Below, in pieces: positions 1 through 6,228 of a stretch of DNA of 36,290 nt (position 1 is the stretch's first letter; every line of letters starts with the position of its first letter). Source of the DNA: Winogradskyella sp. (GTDB lineage Bacteria; Bacteroidota; Bacteroidia; Flavobacteriales; Flavobacteriaceae); assembly GCF_025210595.1 (NCBI RefSeq), contig NZ_JAOARH010000041.1, positions 1 through 36,290 of the forward strand. Reading direction: 5' to 3'. The notes beneath the pieces are model-generated. The model saw only the letters and a list, made by a program, of their open reading frames with translations. It had not been told where the DNA came from and ran no database searches. Made by a program: the position numbers and the translations under genes.

Positions 1-43
1 ATTCATAACCCGGAGGTCTCGAGTTCAAATCTCGATCTCGCTA
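1..43 (+). tRNA. tRNA-Met (CAT anticodon), 3' part only
   Basis: The window opens inside a tRNA. The anticodon loop reads TTCATAA with CAT at 4-6, followed by anticodon-stem bases CCCGG, a 5-base variable loop, a T-arm with stem TCGAG/CTCGA around TTCAAAT (19-35), the acceptor 3' strand TCTCGCT (36-42) and discriminator A43. CCA is not encoded. The CCC at the top of the anticodon stem would match the three G:C pairs typical of initiator tRNA-fMet, but the 5' half lies outside the window, so the initiator, elongator and tRNA-Ile2 identities cannot be separated with certainty. Confidence 0.85.
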
Positions 44-50
44 CAGTAGT

Positions 51-82
51 AAAAGCCCAGTATTAACGTACTGGGTTTTTTT
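51..82 (+). terminator. Intrinsic terminator after the tRNA
   Basis: A 7-bp perfect stem CCCAGTA/TACTGGG closes a 6-base loop and is followed by seven T. Upstream A's can also pair with the T tract. It lies 8 bases after the tRNA and should end that transcript. Confidence 0.85.
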
Positions 83-219
83 ATTAACATAAAGCAATAC
101 TTTGATTATATACAATTTACCATAAAAAAATATTAGCACTCAAAAACATTTTAGGCTTTTGCTATTGTCATAACCTCAAAAGAATAGATTCTCTATATAG
201 TGTAAACTGTTTTTCTTAC

Positions 220-276
220 AATTTCAAAAAAGTTCAAACAATTAGCTTTTAGGCTTCGTTAAATTATTTATTTTCG
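220..276 (+). promoter_or_regulatory. Putative operator/promoter block upstream of the AraC regulator
   Basis: AATTTCAAAAAAG (220-232) is identical to 4877-4889 upstream of the second serine hydrolase. TTCAAACAATTAGCTTT (233-249) matches TTCAGGACGATTAGCTTT at 4903-4920 with one gap and two mismatches. A weak -7-like element TATTTTCG follows at 269-276. The block suggests that the regulator and the hydrolases share an operator, perhaps including autoregulation. This is inference from similarity only. Confidence 0.45.
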
Positions 277-306
277 AGACATAAACCATTCATTGCTATA
301 CTTTAA

Positions 307-2103
307 TTGAAAACTAATTCTAAATCCATCGCTGTACTACCCTTTGTCAATATGAGTAATGATATTGAGAACGATTATTTTTGTGATGGTATTACAGAAG
401 AAATCATTAATGCATTAACCAACATTAAAGCGCTAAAAGTTATTGCAAGAACATCTTCATTTGCTTTTAAAGGAAAACAAATAGACGTTAGACAGGTTGG
501 AAAAGAATTAAATGTTTTAACAATTTTAGAAGGTAGTGTTAGAAAGGCCCAAAATAGAATTCGTATTTCTGCACAATTGATAGATACTGCAGATGGTACT
601 CATTACTGGTCTAAAAGTTTCGACAGAGAGCTAGATGATATTTTTAAACTTCAGGATGAAATCAGCCTTTTAATTGCCGATAAAATAAGAGAAAATTTTG
701 GTCACTTTAATGTTGATGATTCTTTAATAACCCATCATAATATTTCTACGGAAGCTTATAACAATTACCTAAAAGCTAAAAAACTTATTTCGCATTTTAA
801 TAAAGATGACACTTTAAAAGGAATTTCAATATTGAAAGGCATTATTGAGCAACACCCAACTTTTGCATTGGCACACGTAAATGTGCATTATGCCTACAAT
901 ATACTTGCTGCTGGTGGATTAATGCCTGTAAAGGAAGCTTTTGAAATAGGTGGAAATTACCTTGATACTGCGCACAAATTAAAAATAGAGCTTCCAGAAG
1001 TACATCATTCTTTGGGTTGGGATGCCCTCAACAAAAAATGGGATTTTAAAGCTGCTGCTTCACACCTAAAAAAAGCACTGCAATTAAAGCCAGGTTACTC
1101 CGATGCACATCAAAAACTATTCATCACCCTAATTTTGGAAGGTAACCTAGAAGAAGCCAACTACCATATAAATAAAGCATATACATTAGATCCATTAAAT
1201 GATTTAAATAATTATTTTATGGGTTACAACGCCTATATCAATAAAGATGAAAAGGCAGTTATTACCCATTTTAAAAGATGCTTTGAGATAAACAATAAAT
1301 TCATTGTAGGTTATGGTATCTATGCTTTGGCTTTGGCTTGGCAAAACAAACCTCAAAACATAATTAAAGTTGCCAGTAGTATTCCTGAAATGGAAGGCTC
1401 TAAAATAGAGCAGCTAATAATGACAACCATAGCGTATTGTTTATTAAAAGAAACCTCAAAAGTAGAAACCAATTTAGACTCTCTAATACCATTACTCAAT
1501 TCTGATAGCAGAGAGCGCATTAGATTTTTCTTGATATACATCTATACCTTATTAAAGCAATATGATAATGCTTTAGATTTAATAGATGAAGGCATTTTAC
1601 ATAAAGAACCATTAATGACACTGCTTAAAGTAGATCCTTTATTGCAACCTTTACATACTATAAATCGTTTTAACAAACAGTTACAAACCATATTTGCACT
1701 ATCTAATCAAATCCAATCTAAAATAAAGACCGTTGAAAAGCAATTACTATCAAAAGACCAAATAGAACATTACCAAAAAGCAATTGTATTCTTAATGAAT
1801 GAAGAAGAATGCTTTTTAGACACCACATTATCATTACGTACTTTAGCTGGTAAAATTAATATTCACCCAAATCATTTATCGTGGTTGCTTAATGCAAGTT
1901 TCAAAAAAAACTTTAATGATTTTATAAACACTTATCGCTTAGAGTACTTTAAAACTATTGCTTTAAAGCCAGAGTTTAAACACATCACTATTCTTGGTCT
2001 TGCTTACGATAGCGGCTTTAATTCTAAAAGTGTTTTTAATACATTTTTCAAAAAAACGGAAGGCATTACACCTAGCAAATGGGTGCAGCAGCATTCTAAA
2101 TAA
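307..2103 (+). CDS. TolB-like/TPR/AraC-type transcriptional regulator
   Basis: This looks like a cytoplasmic one-component regulator. Residues 7-130 form a TolB-N/FlgO-like domain (IAVLPFVNMS near the start, DGITEEI at 28-34, LEGSVRK at 74-80, FKLQDEI at 113-119) of the kind also found in TPR-containing adenylate-cyclase-like proteins. Residues 145-430 are helical, TPR-like repeats. Residues 500-598 are an AraC/XylS helix-turn-helix domain (LRTLAGKINIHPNHLSWLL, then LAYDSGFNSKSVFNTFFKK). No signal peptide or membrane segment is seen. The frame opens directly after a TAA (304-306) and the only start before the conserved first strand is TTG at 307; the first ATG (352) would cut that strand. It precedes two serine hydrolases whose upstream regions resemble its own, so it probably controls them; the ligand is unknown. 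Confidence 0.85.
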   Translation: MKTNSKSIAVLPFVNMSNDIENDYFCDGITEEIINALTNIKALKVIARTSSFAFKGKQIDVRQVGKELNVLTILEGSVRKAQNRIRISAQLIDTADGTHYWSKSFDRELDDIFKLQDEISLLIADKIRENFGHFNVDDSLITHHNISTEAYNNYLKAKKLISHFNKDDTLKGISILKGIIEQHPTFALAHVNVHYAYNILAAGGLMPVKEAFEIGGNYLDTAHKLKIELPEVHHSLGWDALNKKWDFKAAASHLKKALQLKPGYSDAHQKLFITLILEGNLEEANYHINKAYTLDPLNDLNNYFMGYNAYINKDEKAVITHFKRCFEINNKFIVGYGIYALALAWQNKPQNIIKVASSIPEMEGSKIEQLIMTTIAYCLLKETSKVETNLDSLIPLLNSDSRERIRFFLIYIYTLLKQYDNALDLIDEGILHKEPLMTLLKVDPLLQPLHTINRFNKQLQTIFALSNQIQSKIKTVEKQLLSKDQIEHYQKAIVFLMNEEECFLDTTLSLRTLAGKINIHPNHLSWLLNASFKKNFNDFINTYRLEYFKTIALKPEFKHITILGLAYDSGFNSKSVFNTFFKKTEGITPSKWVQQHSK

Positions 2104-2128
2104 ACCGTTTCTTGTTGTAAATTCCGAA

Positions 2129-2180
2129 CGTTCTAAATTATAATTCAGAACGATTGCCTTGGTAATCTAACGAATCTTTG
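2129..2180 (+). promoter_or_regulatory. Promoter/operator block of the first serine hydrolase operon
   Basis: TAATTCAGAACGATTGCCTT (2141-2160) and ATCTTTGC around 2174-2181 match the block upstream of the second hydrolase (4901-4941) at exactly the same spacing. AATCTTTG (2173-2180) fits the Bacteroidota -7 consensus TAnnTTTG with one mismatch. CGTTCT (2129-2134) and AGAACG (2147-2152) form an inverted repeat in this copy only, and GAACGTTC (2126-2133) is a palindrome. Confidence 0.55.
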
Positions 2181-2213
2181 CGTCATAATTAATAATCAAA
2201 AAAACGAACAATT

Positions 2214-3293
2214 ATGACAACTTTACACAAATTCTTAGTAGCATTAATAGTAGCAACAATAATGCTTTTTACATCATGTTCAAAAGATGATGACAACAAC
2301 ACATCTACAACTAACTACACAACCGTTGAAAATTTATTAACCGAAGTCGATTTTCAAGGTTATGCCATTGTAACTAAAAACGGTAATGATTTAGTACGAC
2401 AAGGCTTTGGGTTAGCCAATGAAAACACAGCATTGGCTCAAGATTACGAACTTGCTTATCGCATTGGTTCAGTTTCTAAAACATTAACAGCAGCTGCTAT
2501 TATTCAATTAAAACGCGATGGTTATATTACAAGTTATAATCAAACTTTAGATGAATTTGATTCTGAGTTTCCAAACGGAAATCAAATAACAATCGCACAG
2601 TTATTATCGCATCAATCAGGTATACCAGATTATCAATATGTGGTTGAAGAAGCCACAGAACAAGGATATTTTTTTGATGAAGAAGACATTTATGAAGTTA
2701 TTATAGAACTAATTTCAGAAAATGGTCTCAACTTTACACCAGGCACTGGAAAACAATACAGCAATTCCAACTACCTTATCGCAGCTTTACTGGTTGAAGA
2801 GCTTACTGACATATCTTACCACGATTACATTCAGCAAAACATTTTTAATCCATTAGAAATGACTAATACTTACAAAGGCACAGATGCAATTAACGCGAAT
2901 AATCATGCAGAAGGTTATAACAATGGTAATACAAACAGCGTATATCCCATGAATTTAGCTTTTGGTGCTGGAGATTTTAGTAGTACACCAAAAGATATGG
3001 AAACTTGGACCAATGCCGTAAATACAAATTGGTTTACAGCTTCTGAAAAAGCCGAAATATTTGCCCAAAATGTACCAAGTGGCTATGTAGATTTTGGCTT
3101 GGGTTGGTTTACCACGCAAGAAGGTAACACTACACTATATTGGCACGGAGGCGATATTGATGGCTATTGGAGTATGATTGGTTTTGTACCAGAACACAAC
3201 GCTACCATAGTGTTATTAAGCAACCAACAAGACGATTCGGGAGAACAACGCAATACCATTATAGAACAACTGCTAACAAACGAGTTTAATTAA
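2214..3293 (+). CDS. Serine hydrolase lipoprotein, class C beta-lactamase/PBP-like fold
   Basis: An envelope lipoprotein of the beta-lactamase/transpeptidase-like serine hydrolase family (Pfam Beta-lactamase, PF00144). The signal peptide ends in a lipobox with LFTSC, making Cys22 the lipidated residue; a polar Asp/Asn-rich linker follows. The three active-site motifs are present: SVSK at 86-89 (nucleophile Ser86, base Lys89), YSN at 182-184, and HGG at 311-313. The length of 359 residues fits the family. Members range from peptidases to esterases and are usually not resistance enzymes, so the substrate cannot be named. It leads a tight operon with the SDR-like protein (14-bp gap) and the acetyltransferase, and its promoter resembles that of the second hydrolase at 4988. 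Confidence 0.9.
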   Translation: MTTLHKFLVALIVATIMLFTSCSKDDDNNTSTTNYTTVENLLTEVDFQGYAIVTKNGNDLVRQGFGLANENTALAQDYELAYRIGSVSKTLTAAAIIQLKRDGYITSYNQTLDEFDSEFPNGNQITIAQLLSHQSGIPDYQYVVEEATEQGYFFDEEDIYEVIIELISENGLNFTPGTGKQYSNSNYLIAALLVEELTDISYHDYIQQNIFNPLEMTNTYKGTDAINANNHAEGYNNGNTNSVYPMNLAFGAGDFSSTPKDMETWTNAVNTNWFTASEKAEIFAQNVPSGYVDFGLGWFTTQEGNTTLYWHGGDIDGYWSMIGFVPEHNATIVLLSNQQDDSGEQRNTIIEQLLTNEFN

Positions 3294-3307
3294 AAAACTC
3301 ATAAAAA

Positions 3308-4174
3308 ATGCAACATACCAATGTGTTATTAGCAGGAGCTACAGGCTATTTAGGTGGGTATTTATTAAAAGTTTTAATTGAAAAAGAAAATCAGGTGGTT
3401 GCCATCGCCCGAAAATCAAATCAATTAGAAAACAGTAATGAAAACTACCTAGAAATAAAACTAGCCGAAGTCACCAAGCCAGAAACTTTAAGAGACATTT
3501 GCAAAGGCATTAACACAGTGATTTCAACCGTTGGTATTACACGACAAAAAGATGGTTTAACCTATATGGATGTAGATTTTAAAGCGAATATGAACTTACT
3601 TAAAGAGGCTAAAAAAAGTGGTGTTAAACACTTTGTATATGTTTCAGCTATCAATGGCGACAAATATCGAAATTTAAAAATATTTGAAGCCAAAGAAAAG
3701 TTTGTAGATGCTTTAAAATCTTCAGGGTTAAATTATACTATAGTAAGACCAAATGGTTTTTTCTCGGACATGAAAGATTTCCTAGAAATGGCAAAATCTG
3801 GTCGAGTGTATTTGTTTGGGTCTGGTAATCAAAAATTCAACCCAATTCATGGTGAGGATTTAGCAAGAGCTATTGTAGATACTTTGAGTGACTATAACAA
3901 AGAAGTAACCATAGGAGGTCCTGATATTTTAAGCCTTAACGACATTAGCAAATTGGCGCTAATGTCGTTAGATAAACCAATTAAGATATTGCACCTACCA
4001 GATTGTTTAAGACGATTAACCATTTGGTCTCTAAGAACCTTTACTTCTGTTAAAACCTATGGTTCTATTGAGTTTTTTCTAACCTTAACGGCAGAAGATA
4101 ATATTGCACCAACGTATGGAAATCATAAATTAAAAGATTACTTTAGAGAACAAGCTAATAAATTAGAATTATGA
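3308..4174 (+). CDS. NmrA/atypical SDR-family NAD(P)-binding protein
   Basis: A cytoplasmic Rossmann-fold protein of the NAD(P)H-binding/NmrA-like atypical short-chain dehydrogenase group. The dinucleotide-binding loop is GATGYLGG at residues 10-17, following the first strand NVLLA. The region [14 protein letters not shown] and the later [11 protein letters not shown] resemble the sugar-nucleotide epimerase-like subgroup. No classical YxxxK pair is clear, so it may be an oxidoreductase, an isomerase or a redox sensor. It lies 14 bp after the lipoprotein gene, and its stop overlaps the next ATG by 4 bp (ATGA at 4171-4174), so the three genes are very probably co-transcribed and translationally coupled. 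Confidence 0.85.
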   Translation: MQHTNVLLAGATGYLGGYLLKVLIEKENQVVAIARKSNQLENSNENYLEIKLAEVTKPETLRDICKGINTVISTVGITRQKDGLTYMDVDFKANMNLLKEAKKSGVKHFVYVSAINGDKYRNLKIFEAKEKFVDALKSSGLNYTIVRPNGFFSDMKDFLEMAKSGRVYLFGSGNQKFNPIHGEDLARAIVDTLSDYNKEVTIGGPDILSLNDISKLALMSLDKPIKILHLPDCLRRLTIWSLRTFTSVKTYGSIEFFLTLTAEDNIAPTYGNHKLKDYFREQANKLEL

Positions 4175-4788
4175 ACATTCCAGATCCAAATACGGTTTTT
4201 CCGTTAGCCAATTATAAGAACCTTTGTTTTTTAAAAAACTACATCAACAATCCTAATATTTTAGTTGGTGACTACACCTATTATGACGATTTTGAAGATG
4301 TTTCAAATTTTGAAAAAAACGTAAAATACCATTTTGATTTTGTTGGTGACAAGCTCATTATTGGTAAGTTTTGTATGATTGCTTCTGGTGCAACCTTTAT
4401 TATGAATGGTGGCAACCACTTAACCGAAGCTACATCTGCCTATCCATTCGCCATATTTGGTGGTGCGTGGCAACATGCAATGGATGGCAAAAGCTATCCA
4501 ACCAAAGGCGATACCATAATTGGTAACGATGTGTGGATTGGTTACGATACTACCATTATGCCTGGTGTAACCATTGGTGATGGTGCCATTATCGCCACAA
4601 AAGCAGTAGTTACAAAAGATGTTGCACCTTATACTATTGTTGGTGGAAATCCTGCAAAACCTATTAAAAAACGATTTTCTGATGATACAATTTCAAAACT
4701 ATTGCAACTAAAATGGTGGAATTGGGATATTAAAAAAATCACCAAAAATGTAGAAAAACTCACTTTGCATCCTGAAGCTTTATTTTAA
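4171..4788 (+). CDS. CatB/Vat-family O-acetyltransferase
   Basis: A left-handed beta-helix acetyltransferase of the xenobiotic acyltransferase (CatB/Vat) group, which moves acetyl from acetyl-CoA to hydroxyl groups. The opening PNTVFPL, the catalytic histidine in MNGGNH (His83), and the hexapeptide repeats from about 112 to 160 ([29 protein letters not shown]) are all visible; the C-terminal WWNWD block is also typical. Length is 205 residues, near the usual 205-215. Many chromosomal CatB-like proteins acetylate sugars or unknown compounds, so antibiotic resistance should not be assumed. It is the last gene of the operon and is followed by a strong terminator. Confidence 0.88.
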   Translation: MNIPDPNTVFPLANYKNLCFLKNYINNPNILVGDYTYYDDFEDVSNFEKNVKYHFDFVGDKLIIGKFCMIASGATFIMNGGNHLTEATSAYPFAIFGGAWQHAMDGKSYPTKGDTIIGNDVWIGYDTTIMPGVTIGDGAIIATKAVVTKDVAPYTIVGGNPAKPIKKRFSDDTISKLLQLKWWNWDIKKITKNVEKLTLHPEALF

Positions 4789-4810
4789 AACTAAACCCTA
4801 AGAACTAATT

Positions 4811-4842
4811 AGGCTTAACACTAAAACTGTTAAGCCTTTTTT
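4811..4842 (+). terminator. Intrinsic terminator of the hydrolase-SDR-acetyltransferase operon
   Basis: A perfect 10-bp stem AGGCTTAACA/TGTTAAGCCT with a 6-base loop is followed by a run of six T. It begins 22 bases after the acetyltransferase stop codon. Confidence 0.9.
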
Positions 4843-4876
4843 ATTCACGAATTTATAAAACAAGCAACAAGTGCTG

Positions 4877-4940
4877 AATTTCAAAAAAGGTTTCAAATCA
4901 TAATTCAGGACGATTAGCTTTCAATTCTAATACATCTTTG
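4877..4940 (+). promoter_or_regulatory. Promoter/operator block of the second serine hydrolase
   Basis: This block combines parts seen separately upstream of the AraC regulator (AATTTCAAAAAAG, 4877-4889) and upstream of the first hydrolase (TAATTCAGGACGATT at 4901-4915, ATCTTTG at 4934-4940). CATCTTTG fits the -7 consensus TAnnTTTG with one mismatch. Downstream, the leader around 4958-4975 (ATCAAAAAACGAACAATTA) matches 2194-2214 apart from one base of A-run length. The likely transcription start is near 4946. Confidence 0.55.
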
Positions 4941-4987
4941 CATCATCAATTTATCAATCAAAAAACGAACAATTAAAAACTAATTAT

Positions 4988-6106
4988 ATGAGAAATATAC
5001 TTTTAGGTCTAGCATTATTTGCCGGATTATTCTGCTATGGTCAACAAAACATACATATTGAAATTGAAAAATTATTTAAAGCCCAATTAGAAAAAGAAAA
5101 CATTAAAAGTGGAATTCTGCACGTATATTCTAAGTCTAACGGAATTGATATTCAGCTGGCCGAAAGTGAAGAAGATTCCATTTCAATAAATAGTCCATTT
5201 TATACAGCTAGCGTAACCAAAATGCTAACCGCAACTGCAATTGGCATTTTAAAGGACGATAACAAACTAAAGTTTGAAGACAAAATTGCTAAATACTTAC
5301 CAAAAAATTTAATGCATAATCTTCATGTTTTAGATGAAAAAGACTATTCAAAAGAGTTAACTATTACGCATTTATTACAACATACTTCTGGCTTGCCAGA
5401 TTATTTTACGGATAAGACCAATGATGAAAGTCCGAATATCATCAATCAACTATTAATGAATCCAAATAAGTCCTGGACTGCTGAAGAAATGATTCTGTTT
5501 ACTAAAGAAAAAATGAAACCTCACTTTGTTCCTGGCACAGACTATCATTATACAGATACAGAGTATGTACTTTTAGCATTAATCATTGAAAAAATAAATG
5601 GCTTACCATTAGACGAGTTCTTTAAGCAATACTTTTTTCAACCTTTAAAAATGAATAGTTCTTTTATCAACTTAAAGTCGTCACCTATAGACAATACACT
5701 TCCTATGGCTAAATTTTATGTTGGAGATATTGAGTTGTCATCAATTAAAAGCTTAACTGCAGATTGGGGAGGCGGCGGATTAGTGTCAACCACTCAAGAT
5801 TTGATTAAATTTTCAAAAGCCTTTAACAATGATTTAATTATAAGTAAAGAAACACGTTTAGCAATGCAAAATTGGGTACATGAAACAAAAGGAATACAAT
5901 ACGGTTTCGGTATAAGAAAAATTTCTATCAACAAATTAACAGATACAGAAACAGACTTAGAACTTATCGGTCATTCGGGTAGTACAGCATCATTTTTATG
6001 GTATAGCCCACAGTTAGATGTTTATATTTCAGGCACCTTAAATCAACTAGAAGCCTCCAAGAGTGCATTAATTTTAGTTTATAACATTTTAAATGTTATA
6101 AACTAA
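4988..6106 (+). CDS. Secreted serine hydrolase, beta-lactamase/PBP-like fold
   Basis: The second serine hydrolase of the locus, exported through Sec (signal peptide to about YGQ, residues 17-19) and lacking a lipobox Cys at the cleavage site. It carries SVTK at 75-78 (Ser75, Lys78), the conserved LLQHTSGLPDY region at 129-139, and HSG at 329-331. The second motif reads YTD at 188-190 rather than the usual YxN, so the position of the usual Asn is Asp. It is probably a paralogue of the 2214 gene but well diverged, and is soluble rather than lipid-anchored. It is monocistronic by spacing and probably shares a regulator with the first hydrolase. The 3' end of the gene is part of a 20-bp perfect inverted repeat. 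Confidence 0.88.
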   Translation: MRNILLGLALFAGLFCYGQQNIHIEIEKLFKAQLEKENIKSGILHVYSKSNGIDIQLAESEEDSISINSPFYTASVTKMLTATAIGILKDDNKLKFEDKIAKYLPKNLMHNLHVLDEKDYSKELTITHLLQHTSGLPDYFTDKTNDESPNIINQLLMNPNKSWTAEEMILFTKEKMKPHFVPGTDYHYTDTEYVLLALIIEKINGLPLDEFFKQYFFQPLKMNSSFINLKSSPIDNTLPMAKFYVGDIELSSIKSLTADWGGGGLVSTTQDLIKFSKAFNNDLIISKETRLAMQNWVHETKGIQYGFGIRKISINKLTDTETDLELIGHSGSTASFLWYSPQLDVYISGTLNQLEASKSALILVYNILNVIN

Positions 6107-6111
6107 AATTA
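6069..6111. repeat. Perfect 20-bp inverted repeat spanning a stop codon
   Basis: Arms 6069-6088 and 6092-6111 are exact reverse complements around the 3-base centre TTA. The TAA stop of the hydrolase (6104-6106) lies in the right arm, so the last six sense codons lie in the hairpin. There is no T tract after it, so a standard intrinsic terminator is not evident. Confidence 0.9.
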
Positions 6112-6136
6112 GATCAAGCCTATTTGAAGAAAATTA

Positions 6137-6224
6137 CATTTCATCGATTTTTTTTGCTTTTCATGGATTAAATTTAGAATTAATTGATATATTAGCGGAC
6201 ACATAAATTTCATTTAATCCCAAA
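6137..6224 (+). promoter_or_regulatory. Shared leader/promoter block of the M14 carboxypeptidase
   Basis: CATTTCATCG followed by a T tract and GC (6137-6157) matches 8888-8908 at 18 of 21 bases. GACACATAAATTT (6198-6210) matches 8935-8947 at 12 of 13, and CCCAAA follows in both. The -7 box itself is degenerate here, since a T run replaces TATTTTTG. Confidence 0.4.
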
Positions 6225-6228
6225 TCAG

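Noticed and set aside
2214-6106. Calling the two serine hydrolases beta-lactamases, or the CatB/Vat protein a resistance enzyme
   Set aside because: The motifs fit broad families in which most chromosomal members have other or unknown substrates.
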